Positions 44,196-51,221 of a stretch of 63,070 bases of DNA are shown in pieces (the stretch's first letter is position 1; the number at the start of each line of letters is the position of its first letter). Below the pieces are notes generated by a model. It was not told where the DNA came from. It saw only the letters and a list, made by a program, of their open reading frames with translations, and searched no databases. This DNA is from Hymenobacter rigui. GTDB taxonomy: Bacteria; Bacteroidota; Bacteroidia; Cytophagales; Hymenobacteraceae. Location: assembly GCF_003944715.1 (NCBI RefSeq), contig NZ_RWIT01000022.1:1-63070 (forward strand), written 5' to 3'. The translations under genes were made by a program, and so were the position numbers.

Positions 44196-44225
44196 AAAAG
44201 CCGCTGCCAGAGGCAGCGGCTTTTT
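44196..44225 (+). terminator. rho-independent terminator after the T9SS type A gene
   Basis: GCCGCTGCC (44200-44208) and GGCAGCGGC (44212-44220) form a perfect 9-bp stem with a 3-nt loop, preceded by AAAA and followed by TTTTT. It is the clearest terminator in the window. It lies 97 nt after the gene. The rest of the gap to 44448 holds only a doubtful small frame. Confidence 0.9.
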
Positions 44226-44265
44226 CTCAACGGGGTTGCGGTGCGCAATCTTACTAATATCCACC

Positions 44266-44448
44266 CTATTCCTGCGTCAACCGCAACGCTTCACTGCGAA
44301 AGATGTTCCTTTCCAATTCATCTTCCCAGCGCCGTATGATATTGAAACAAATATAGGGGAGCCACCTGCTGCCGTGCCGGAAGTTTTGCCCAACAGGTGC
44401 TCCTGCCAAGCCAATGCCACTTTTCAACCGGCGAAGGGTGGCGGCCAC
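44266..44448 (-). CDS. doubtful 60-residue open frame directly after lysA
   Basis: A GTG start at 44448 touches the lysA stop (44449-44451). The product is basic, contains WEDELERNIFRSEALRLTQE at its end, and matches no family I recognise. The tight junction with lysA argues for translation, while the composition and short length argue against it. It is recorded because the stretch has nothing else. Confidence 0.2.
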   Translation of the reverse strand: MAATLRRLKSGIGLAGAPVGQNFRHGSRWLPYICFNIIRRWEDELERNIFRSEALRLTQE

Positions 44449-45591
44449 TTACCGGTACACGGCCGCGGCCTTCTCGCGCAGGTTGTAGCCCGATGCCATA
44501 ACTTCCCCATAGGCCCCCGCCGAGCGGATGGCCACTAGGTCGCCGCGCCGGGTTTCGGGTAGCAGCATGCCCTTAGCGAAGGTGTCCGACGACTCGCAGA
44601 TGGGGCCTACTACGTCGTAGGGCAGGAATTCGCCCTGGCTGCTCAGGTTCTGAATGTGGTGGTGGCTGCCGTAGAGGGCGGGTCGGATCAGCTCCGTCAT
44701 GCCCGCATCCAGAATGGCGAAGCGCACCTGCTGGCTTTCCTTCACGTACAGCACCCGGCTTACCAGCGTGCCGCATTGCGCCACCACAGCCCGGCCCAGC
44801 TCTACGTGCACCTGCTGGTTTGGCCGCCGCATTAGGTGCTGCTCAAACATGCCGAAGTAGGCCGCAAAGTCCGGAATCAGATGCCCATCGGGGTCCTGGT
44901 AGTTGATGCCCAGGCCGCCGCCCACGTTGAGGTGGGGCAACTGGTGGCCCCGGCCTTCCAGCCAGGTCTGTAGCTCGTTAAGTTTGCGGCTGAGGTCGGC
45001 AAATACTGCCAGGTTGGTAATCTGGGAGCCGATGTGGGCGTGCAACCCAATCAGTTCCACATTCGGCAGGCTGTCGAGGCTGTCGATGACGCTGCCCAGA
45101 TCCTGCAAGCTGATTCCGAACTTATTGGCTTCCAGGCCGGTGGTGATATAGGCGTGCGTGTGCGCATCTACGTTGGGATTGATGCGCAACGCCACCCGGG
45201 CGGTGCGGCCCTGGGAGGCGGCCAGCTCATTCAGCACCCGCAGCTCCGGCACCGATTCGGCATTGAAGCAGAAAATATCGGCGGCCAGGGCCCGGTTAAT
45301 TTCCGCGTCCGACTTACCTACGCCGGCAAATACCACGTGGTCGGCGGCAAAACCGGCCTCCAGGGCCCGCTGCACCTCGCCGCCGCTCACGCAGTCGGCC
45401 CCCAGCCCGGCGGCCTGGATGCGCTGCAGCACGGGTAGGTTGGAATTGGCTTTGAGGGCGTAGTGGACCTGAAAGTTGCCGGGCCGGGCCGCGGCCGTCA
45501 GGGCCGCCAGCGTCTGGTCCAGCAGCTGCAGGTCGTAGAAGTAAAAAGGCGTCGGCTGTTGCGTCAGCTCGGCCGGAAGTTGAAAAGGCAT
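44449..45591 (-). CDS. lysA: diaminopimelate decarboxylase
   Basis: A 380-residue PLP enzyme that decarboxylates meso-diaminopimelate to L-lysine. The alanine-racemase-like barrel has the PLP Lys in HYALKANSN (residue 47), GLHAHIGSQ, and the phosphate-binding NVGGGLGINY. The C-terminal domain has PICESSDTFAKG, with the catalytic Cys, and SAGAYGEVMASGYN. One deviation: the usual EPGR motif reads ELGR (VHVELGRAVVAQCG). It lies downstream of lysC on the same strand, with a 55-bp perfect inverted repeat between them. Confidence 0.94.
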   Translation of the reverse strand: MPFQLPAELTQQPTPFYFYDLQLLDQTLAALTAAARPGNFQVHYALKANSNLPVLQRIQAAGLGADCVSGGEVQRALEAGFAADHVVFAGVGKSDAEINRALAADIFCFNAESVPELRVLNELAASQGRTARVALRINPNVDAHTHAYITTGLEANKFGISLQDLGSVIDSLDSLPNVELIGLHAHIGSQITNLAVFADLSRKLNELQTWLEGRGHQLPHLNVGGGLGINYQDPDGHLIPDFAAYFGMFEQHLMRRPNQQVHVELGRAVVAQCGTLVSRVLYVKESQQVRFAILDAGMTELIRPALYGSHHHIQNLSSQGEFLPYDVVGPICESSDTFAKGMLLPETRRGDLVAIRSAGAYGEVMASGYNLREKAAAVYR

Positions 45592-45615
45592 GGCAGATAA
45601 TCAGGGAGAAAGAGC

Positions 45616-45772
45616 TAGAGCTAGACAACTAGCTCCCCTCCTTGGAAAGGAGGGGCTGGGGGTGGTTGATAACGTGTAAACGATAACTAGAGCTAGTTTT
45701 TAGTGGCTGTTCAACAAATCAACCACCCCCAGCCCCTCCTTTCCAAGGAGGGGAGCTAGTTGTCTAGCTCTA
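45616..45772. repeat. perfect 55-bp inverted repeat between lysC and lysA
   Basis: The arms 45616-45670 and 45718-45772 are exact reverse complements over 55 nt. They begin TAGAGCTAGACAACTAGCTC and include CTCCTTGGAAAGGAGGGGC; the loop is 47 nt. It belongs to the same family as 4415-4565. The absence of any mismatch suggests a recent origin or gene conversion between the arms. Confidence 0.95.
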
Positions 45773-45795
45773 GTGCTTGGGCCAGTAACTGCCCG

Positions 45796-47121
45796 CTATT
45801 GCCGAAATAACCCCGCATTCAGGGCTTGCAACGCGCGGGTTTTGTCATCGGTGCTCACCAAGATGCTGATGTTGTTGGGCGAGCCGCCGTAGCTGATCAT
45901 GCGCACCGGAATGTCCTTCAGGGCCGCAAAGGCGCGGTTGGCCGCCCCGTGCGAATCCTGCTCCAGGTTGCCCACCAGGCAGATGATGCTCTGGTTTTCA
46001 TCCACGGCCACCGAGCCGAAGCGGCCTAGCTCCGCCAGAATCTGGGGCAGGCGGGTGGCATCGTCGATGGTCAATGACACGGCCACCTCGGAGGTGGTAA
46101 TCATGTCGATGGAAGTACGGTACCGCTCGAAAATCTCGAAGAGGCTGCGCAGGAAACCGTGGGCCAGCAGCATCCGGCTCGATTTCACGTTGATGGCCGT
46201 AATGCCGTCCTTGGCCGCTACGGCCTTGATGGCCTCGGCCCCGGTACGGCTGGAAATGATGGTGCCGGGTGCCTCGGGCTGCATGGTATTGAGCAGGCGC
46301 ACCGGAATACCGTGCTTGGCCGCCGGCAAAATGGAGCTGGGGTGCAGAATCTTCGCCCCGAAATACGCCAGCTCCGCCGCTTCGTCAAACGACAGCTCCC
46401 GGATGGGGTAGGTGCCCTGCACCACGCGCGGGTCGTTGTTATGCAGCCCGTCAATATCGGTCCAGATCTGGATTTCCTCAGCCCGCACGGCGGCCCCAAT
46501 CAGCGAGGCCGAGTAGTCGGAGCCGCCGCGCTTGAGGTTGTCGATGGAGCCTTGGGCGCTGCGGCAGATGTAGCCCTGCGTGATGAACAGCTGCTGAGCC
46601 GCATGTGGGGCCAAAGTGGCGGCCAGGTGCTCCTGGATGTAGGCAGCATCAGGCTCCTCGTCCACGTCGAGGCGCATAAAGTCCAGGGCGGGCAGCAGCA
46701 CGGCCGGGCGGCCCAGCACCTGCGTTACGTAGCGGTGCACCAGCAAGGTGCTCAGCAACTCGCCCTGGGCCAGAATTACCCGCTCCCCGTCGCCGGACAA
46801 AGGGGCGGTGGTGAGGCTCAGCAGCGTGTCGAAGTGTTGGTTGAGGTCCTGAATGGCCTGCTCGGCCACGGCTGGCTCGGGCAGCAGCTCGCGGGCCACC
46901 TCGTGATAGCGCTGGCGCAGGGCCTCAATGCGGGCCGTGGCGGTGTTGGCATCACCGGCGTACAATAGCTGGCCGATTTCCACTAAGGCGTTGGTGGTGC
47001 CGCTCATGGCCGACAGCACCACGATACGCCGCTGCAGGTGGGGTGCGTGGATGAGCTCGGCTACTTCGCGCATCCGCTGCGCCGACCCGACGGACGTACC
47101 GCCAAACTTGAGAACTTTCAT
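45796..47121 (-). CDS. lysC: aspartokinase
   Basis: A 441-residue monofunctional kinase that phosphorylates L-aspartate, the entry step to lysine, threonine, methionine and diaminopimelate. The N-terminus MKVLKFGGTSVGSAQRM is the kinase signature; LSAMSGTTNALVE, GGSDYSASLIGAA and WTDIDGLHNNDPRVV complete the catalytic core. Two C-terminal ACT domains (from about residue 300) suggest feedback control. It is followed by lysA. A Lys-codon-rich leader and terminator upstream point to transcription attenuation. Confidence 0.95.
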   Translation of the reverse strand: MKVLKFGGTSVGSAQRMREVAELIHAPHLQRRIVVLSAMSGTTNALVEIGQLLYAGDANTATARIEALRQRYHEVARELLPEPAVAEQAIQDLNQHFDTLLSLTTAPLSGDGERVILAQGELLSTLLVHRYVTQVLGRPAVLLPALDFMRLDVDEEPDAAYIQEHLAATLAPHAAQQLFITQGYICRSAQGSIDNLKRGGSDYSASLIGAAVRAEEIQIWTDIDGLHNNDPRVVQGTYPIRELSFDEAAELAYFGAKILHPSSILPAAKHGIPVRLLNTMQPEAPGTIISSRTGAEAIKAVAAKDGITAINVKSSRMLLAHGFLRSLFEIFERYRTSIDMITTSEVAVSLTIDDATRLPQILAELGRFGSVAVDENQSIICLVGNLEQDSHGAANRAFAALKDIPVRMISYGGSPNNISILVSTDDKTRALQALNAGLFRQ

Positions 47122-47192
47122 AGTGCAGGAAACCGAATCGGAGAGTCGGGAAATGCGCCCGCCAGGTTGCGGGCAAGGTGAAACATCAGGCC

Positions 47193-47229
47193 AAAAAAGA
47201 AGCGCCGACCCTGGGGAGGACCGGCGCTT
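47193..47229 (-). terminator. attenuator-type terminator before lysC
   Basis: On the minus strand AAGCGCCGGTCC (47229-47218) pairs with GGGTCGGCGCTT (47211-47200), with one bulge, followed by C and TTTTTT (47198-47193). It lies 40 nt after the stop of a Lys-rich leader frame and 72 nt before the lysC start, so it can stop transcription before lysC. It could also simply end an upstream transcript. Confidence 0.6.
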
Positions 47230-47269
47230 GGAAGTTCAGTGGTAGAGGTACGACGAACGGTTGCGACGG

Positions 47270-47422
47270 TCAGGTCGGGTTACGTTTCTTCGATTTCTTG
47301 TCCATCATCAGGCCCAGGGTCAGGCCGGCTTGTTTGCAGCCCTTGGGCATGCGGCACGCCACCCCCGTACCAGCCGAAGCCAGCGAAGCAGAAGAAGTGT
47401 ACGAAATAGCCGAAAGCAGCAT
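47270..47422 (-). CDS. putative lysine-sensing leader peptide of lysC
   Basis: A 50-residue frame (ATG at 47422; a shorter ATG start at 47308 gives 12 residues) ends MMDKKSKKRNPT, with four Lys codons close to the stop. It lies downstream of a good promoter (47475-47507) and just before an intrinsic terminator and lysC. The last codons CCG ACC (47278-47273) are complementary to GGTCGG in the 3' arm of the terminator, which allows an alternative fold when a ribosome waits at the Lys codons. A longer in-frame extension to 47512 starts before the promoter and is unlikely. A small ordinary protein is the alternative. Confidence 0.4.
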   Translation of the reverse strand: MLLSAISYTSSASLASAGTGVACRMPKGCKQAGLTLGLMMDKKSKKRNPT

Positions 47423-47474
47423 AGCAGATGAAGTCAGCAGCGGGTAGCTAGAAGGACGGAACCCGTGTTGCGGC

Positions 47475-47507
47475 CGCAAGTACGGATGCGAATCAGAATA
47501 ATCCAAA
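47475..47507 (-). promoter_or_regulatory. promoter of the lysC leader transcript
   Basis: On the minus strand TTTG (47507-47504) and TACTTGCG (47482-47475) are spaced by 21 nt, close to the Bacteroidota -33/-7 consensus. Transcription would start near 47468, giving a leader of about 345 nt before lysC. Confidence 0.5.
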
Positions 47508-47511
47508 CACA

Positions 47512-48177
47512 TTACGTTCGCTCCAACGAATATATCAGGTTGCTTATGTCATCAATTATCCACTTCCCGTCTTTTGTTTGACTTACTTTAAACGACAAAC
47601 CTTCTTGACGAGAGCCGCCATCTGCATCGTGCGGATGACCGGTGATTTCTACCAATGCATGTGTTGCATCAGTGAGCTTAGAGGAACTGTTGCCGGCCTG
47701 TAGTTCCTGCAGTGTTGCCTCCGAGTCCTGCGAATACAGGATGAAATCATACTCGAAGCCTGCCGGTGGGCCGTCGTTCTGCGGGTGGATGCGCAGGGTA
47801 TCCGCCTGCCGTCGGAAGTAGGTGCGCCACGAGTTTCGATAGGTATCGGAGAAATAGCCCGATGCCTTCAGCGCAGTCAGCCACGCCTCGGTACCAGGGA
47901 AGTTTACGGCATAAAACGTGGTTGAATCCGCCGCGTCAGCATTCAGTACGAAGTCAACCGGGAGCTTTCCCATGTTGCGAGCATACCACCGAAGCATGTT
48001 ACGCACTACTGCTTCAGCAGCCGGGGCGGCATGCTGAACCGATGTCGGTTTCGTTGTTGCTTCCGTACTATCAGACAGCGCCGGCGCAGTAGGTTGGGTA
48101 TTGGTGGATTTCTCCTGAGTACAGCCCGTGAGATACAAGGCAAGCAGTAGGAGGCTGCAGTAGAAGCATAATTTCAT
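47512..48177 (-). CDS. lipoprotein of unknown function (possible DUF3828-like)
   Basis: A 221-residue protein with a lipoprotein signal ending LYLTGC. After a Thr/Pro/Ala-rich linker the domain (about residues 50-221) reads AVVRNMLRWYARNMGKLP, GYFSDTYRNSWRTYFRRQADTL, and ends VSQTKDGKWIIDDISNLIYS. This layout, a helical start and a closing strand with Trp-Ile-Ile-Asp, resembles DUF3828-type periplasmic domains, but the match is weak. The frame opens at a TTG (48186); the ATG at 48177 is preferred. It follows the next listed gene by about 10 nt, so both are one operon. Confidence 0.65.
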   Translation of the reverse strand: MKLCFYCSLLLLALYLTGCTQEKSTNTQPTAPALSDSTEATTKPTSVQHAAPAAEAVVRNMLRWYARNMGKLPVDFVLNADAADSTTFYAVNFPGTEAWLTALKASGYFSDTYRNSWRTYFRRQADTLRIHPQNDGPPAGFEYDFILYSQDSEATLQELQAGNSSSKLTDATHALVEITGHPHDADGGSRQEGLSFKVSQTKDGKWIIDDISNLIYSLERT

Positions 48178-48187
48178 CCTCGTCAAG

Positions 48188-48697
48188 TTAGCCGGCCAGC
48201 TGCTTTTTCACCCAGGCCGGCAGTGTACCGGCGGCTTCCAGCTTCTGCAGCTCTCCCAGCTGCTTGTTTTTCTTGTAGCCGCCGGCCTGGTAGGCACGCA
48301 ACATGGTGCGGATGCCCTCGGTGTTGAGCTGCACGGGGTCTTTTACCTCGGGGTGCTGGAGCTGGTAACGGGCCCAGCCGCCCATAAACAGCATCAGCAG
48401 CTCCGACTCCTGGCCCGCAAGGTCGGCCACGTATTTCTGCAGCTGCACCGATACCGCCGAGCTGCCGCTGATCCACTGGAACAGAAATTGATCGGCCTGC
48501 TTGCGCACGTCGGGCTGCTGGCCCAGCGGGGTGTGCTCCAGCCAGTTCACGGTGGCAATTACCTGGGGCTCGTATTCGGCGTAGTCGTCGGGGCTTTGCA
48601 GGGAGAAGCCGGTGGGAGCCTTGTAGCTGGTTTGGGCCCGGGCTGCCGAAGCCGTGGTCAGCAGCAGGATAGCCGAGAATAGGAGTAGTTTTTTCAT
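48188..48697 (-). CDS. exported protein of unknown function
   Basis: A 169-residue protein with a signal peptide (residues 1-22, SAARAQ). The mature part is mostly helical: DYAEYEPQVIATVNWLEHTPLG, VADLAGQESELLMLFMGGWARYQLQ, GIRTMLRAYQAGGYKKNKQLGELQKL. I do not recognise the family. The TTG-initiated extension to 48706 is rejected. It is the first gene of a two-gene unit with the lipoprotein just downstream, suggesting a shared role in the envelope. Confidence 0.7.
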   Translation of the reverse strand: MKKLLLFSAILLLTTASAARAQTSYKAPTGFSLQSPDDYAEYEPQVIATVNWLEHTPLGQQPDVRKQADQFLFQWISGSSAVSVQLQKYVADLAGQESELLMLFMGGWARYQLQHPEVKDPVQLNTEGIRTMLRAYQAGGYKKNKQLGELQKLEAAGTLPAWVKKQLAG

Positions 48698-48743
48698 CGG
48701 AAGCAACGGGATAAACGAGTAACGATACGGTGGTTGACTGACG

Positions 48744-48852
48744 CCCCCGGTCCGATGGCGCAGCCGTCCGACCGGTTGTCAGCCGCGCCGCTGCCTTCGT
48801 TGGACGTCAGCACACGGCAACCGGTCGGACGGCTGCGCCGTCGGACCGGGGG
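48744..48852. repeat. intergenic inverted repeat, CCGGTCCGA family
   Basis: The 35-nt arms at 48744-48778 and 48818-48852 differ at one position. They contain CCCCCGGTCCGATGGCGCAG and end CGACCGGTTG. It belongs to the same family as 17473-17596. Confidence 0.9.
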
Positions 48853-48901
48853 TGTATAAACCTATCGAAAAATCCGTCGGCTTGTGCGCCGCAATCCACA
48901 C

Positions 48902-48940
48902 AAAAAAACACCGATCTGGTGCAATGCCGGATCGGTGTTT
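48902..48940 (-). terminator. terminator of the slipin gene
   Basis: On the minus strand AAACACCGATC (48940-48930) pairs with GATCGGTGTTT (48916-48906), followed by TTTT (48905-48902). It lies 21 nt after the slipin stop at 48962. Confidence 0.8.
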
Positions 48941-48961
48941 CCAGGGCAGGAAAGTAGCTGC

Positions 48962-49729
48962 TTAAGAAACTGTGGTGGCCGACTGCCCCTGAGCGAAGCC
49001 GCGGGCCAGGTTGGTAAACTCCGAGGGGATGAGCACCACGGTGGTCGTATTGTTGTCGATGCCGATTTCGGAGAGCATCTGCATGCGGCGCAGTTCCAGA
49101 GCCATGGGGCTTTCTTCCATCTGCTTAGCCCCCTGGGTAAGTTTCAGCGACGCTTCCAGCTCGGCTTCGGCCTTGATGATGCGGGCCCGTTTCTCGCGGA
49201 TGGCCTCGGCCTCGCGGGCCATAGCGCGCTGCATGGATTCGGGAATCTCCACGTCCTTGATTTCCACCATCTCAATTTTTACGCCCCAGGTTTCGGTGGC
49301 CGCATCCACCAGCTGCTGCAAAGTGGCGTTGATCTGCTGACGCTCCTTGAGCACCTCATCCAGTTGGTGCTGCCCGATGATGTTGCGCAGCGCCGTAACG
49401 GAGAGCTGGTACACGGCTTGGTTGAAGTTGGCCACTTTGATAATGGCATCCTCGGGGTTCACCACCCGGAACCACAGCACCGCGTTTACCTTGATGGTTA
49501 CCGAGTCCTTGGTGATGGTTTCCTGCTGCTCCAGGTCCACGGTTTTGGTGCGGATGTCCACGGTGGTGCGGCGCTCAATGAACGGGATAATCCAGTACAG
49601 CCCCGGCCCGCGCCGCCCGGCGTAGCGCCCCAGCCGAAACACAATGGCCCGCTCGTACTCCTGGGCCACGCACAGGCCCATAAACAGTAAAATCAATCCA
49701 AAACCCAGTAAAACAACCAGCGTCGTCAT
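48962..49729 (-). CDS. slipin (SPFH/stomatin family) membrane protein
   Basis: A 255-residue protein with one N-terminal membrane segment (VVLLGFGLILLFMGLCV) and a cytoplasmic-side SPFH domain: QEYERAIVFRLGRYAGRRGPGLYWIIPFIER, KVNAVLWFRVVNPEDAI and ALRNIIGQHQLDEVL are close to canonical slipins. A helical, charged C-terminal half (REAEAIREKRARIIKAEAELEAS) would form the oligomeric coiled coil, ending in a conserved PSEFTNLARG tail. Slipins organise membrane microdomains; bacterial ones are often paired with an NfeD protease, which is not seen here. The MLPF extension to 49783 is not needed. Confidence 0.92.
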   Translation of the reverse strand: MTTLVVLLGFGLILLFMGLCVAQEYERAIVFRLGRYAGRRGPGLYWIIPFIERRTTVDIRTKTVDLEQQETITKDSVTIKVNAVLWFRVVNPEDAIIKVANFNQAVYQLSVTALRNIIGQHQLDEVLKERQQINATLQQLVDAATETWGVKIEMVEIKDVEIPESMQRAMAREAEAIREKRARIIKAEAELEASLKLTQGAKQMEESPMALELRRMQMLSEIGIDNNTTTVVLIPSEFTNLARGFAQGQSATTVS

Positions 49730-49898
49730 GGTAACAGTGGCCTCCGGCCGCAATAAGTGAAACAGATATAGAAACGGGAGCACAGGCCGTGCCAGGCGGT
49801 CAAGTTAGTTCGATGAGGTGCCTCTGCGGCCATTTACGGGCTGTTTTGACACAGAAGCCAGTGCCTCCGGTGCCCGGCACCATACCATTCTGGTAGGG

Positions 49899-50315
49899 TC
49901 AGGCGGTCAGAACGGTAGGGGGCAGGGGTGGCAGATTATGCCACTCGTGCGAGCAGCCGTGCTGGCACTGGGTACGGCGGCGGTGGTCATCAGCTACGCG
50001 AAATACGCTCAGCAGCGCCCGAAATGCGTTGGGGTATTCGGTGGCCGGTAGCTGCTGAATGCGGGTGAAAGCCTGCGGGAGCGGGTGCACCCGCAGCAGC
50101 ACCAGCGGAGTGGCCGTCGGCTTCACGGGGGCTTCGGCCACAGCCTGCTGCACCAGTGCCGGGGTGGGGTGCGCCTGCTGAATGTAGCTCGCCAGTTCCG
50201 TCAACCGGGCCAATTGCGCCGCCGCGGGCAACGCGGCAAACCACGCCCAGGCCCATTCCCACGGCAGCTGTTGCTGCGCTAGGCGGTTGAGCAGATGGCC
50301 GGGTAAGGGCTGCAT
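49899..50315 (-). CDS. DUF5958-family protein
   Basis: A 138-residue cytoplasmic protein. The block NAFRALLSVFRVADDHRRRTQCQHGCSHEWHNL is characteristic of DUF5958; its Cys/Cys/His/His could bind a metal. The N-terminal half is helical (LLNRLAQQQLPWEWAWAWFAAL). The function of the family is not established. It lies 12 nt from the exported protein gene upstream on the same strand. Confidence 0.7.
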   Translation of the reverse strand: MQPLPGHLLNRLAQQQLPWEWAWAWFAALPAAAQLARLTELASYIQQAHPTPALVQQAVAEAPVKPTATPLVLLRVHPLPQAFTRIQQLPATEYPNAFRALLSVFRVADDHRRRTQCQHGCSHEWHNLPPLPPTVLTA

Positions 50316-50327
50316 AGCGGGTGGAGT

Positions 50328-51146
50328 TTATCGGTAAGATGCCGGGCGCGGCGGAGCCTGGAAGGGCACTGGGCGGCCCGTTGGCCGGCTGCGGTTGCCG
50401 GCGGCATCTATGGCTTCAAACAGCACGGTGCATTCTTCCCCAAAGGCAAATTGAAAGTTGCCGCCGCAGGTAAACCAGCCAATGCCTAGCTGGTTCTGCC
50501 AAGGAATAAGGTAGCTCACCACCGGAGCAGCCAGCCGCGCCGACTGTATGGTGGCCCGCACCAGCACCGGCGAGGCGTCCTCTAATGGGTTGGAGAAGAA
50601 TACGTAATTGTTGATTCCTTCACTGTTTTCGGAATATTCCTGGTGGACCACGGCAGGTGTAGCCGTCCAGTGCGGAGCTTCAGTATCAGTCTTGGCAGCC
50701 ACACGCCAGCGGTACACGGATACCAGTTGCTTGCTGCTGGGCCGGGCCCGTTGCATTCGAAATGGGTCATAGACTAAAGAACTGGTAGCATAGTGCAGTC
50801 TATACACAGTATCTGCCAGCAAGGGTCGTACAGGTTGTAATATCAGCTGAGAAGTACTACTTACAGGATTAATAGGGCGTTCCAGTATGCGAAGTGGTAC
50901 CGAGTCATGTGTTGACCGTAGATAGAGTGGAATCTGGCTACCCAACTTCAGAAAATTCTCTATACTACCACTTGAAGCATCCTCCGATAATAAAAATACC
51001 TGCAGAGGCTGGATAGTAGCCGCCCGTTCATCGGGCCACACAGTTATCCAAGGTGTCCCTATACACTGACCACGTGCTGGGCGATGGTCCAGCAGCTGAA
51101 ATAAGAGGAAAAGACAGTAGAAAGGATACGCTGAATTACGCCACAT
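50328..51146 (-). CDS. exported protein of unknown function, Ig-like
   Basis: A 272-residue protein with a hydrophobic start (YPFYCLFLLFQLL) and probable cleavage near ARGQC. The body is beta-rich and resembles a bacterial Ig-like pair: SQLILQPVRPLLADTVYRLHYA, TEAPHWTATPAVVHQEYSENSEG, ending CTVLFEAIDAAGNRSRPTGRPVPFQAP, which is like the conserved end of Ig-type domains (A-x-D-x-A-G-N). The upstream extension to 51209 runs through the terminator of the M28 gene, so the ATG at 51146 is preferred. No enzyme motif is seen. Confidence 0.6.
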   Translation of the reverse strand: MWRNSAYPFYCLFLLFQLLDHRPARGQCIGTPWITVWPDERAATIQPLQVFLLSEDASSGSIENFLKLGSQIPLYLRSTHDSVPLRILERPINPVSSTSQLILQPVRPLLADTVYRLHYATSSLVYDPFRMQRARPSSKQLVSVYRWRVAAKTDTEAPHWTATPAVVHQEYSENSEGINNYVFFSNPLEDASPVLVRATIQSARLAAPVVSYLIPWQNQLGIGWFTCGGNFQFAFGEECTVLFEAIDAAGNRSRPTGRPVPFQAPPRPASYR

Positions 51147-51164
51147 ACAATTGCAAAGTACACG

Positions 51165-51197
51165 TAAAAGCCCACCATGCAACGCACAGCGGGCTTT
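51165..51197 (-). terminator. terminator of the M28 peptidase gene
   Basis: On the minus strand AAAGCCC (51197-51191) pairs with GGGCTTT (51173-51167), followed by TTTA. It lies about 25 nt after the peptidase stop and helps to reject the long start of the following gene. Confidence 0.6.
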
Positions 51198-51221
51198 CGT
51201 TGAACTCATATTCTAAAAGCT

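Noticed and set aside
47178..47447. 89-residue plus-strand frame over the lysC leader
   Set aside because: It runs antisense to the leader, promoter and terminator of lysC and has no recognisable domain.
47122..47511. Lysine riboswitch before lysC
   Set aside because: The leader lacks a recognisable five-helix L-box arrangement, while the Lys-codon leader frame and terminator explain the region better.
51147..51209. Longer start for the Ig-like exported protein
   Set aside because: The extension lies in the terminator hairpin of the M28 gene and would put charged residues before the signal peptide.
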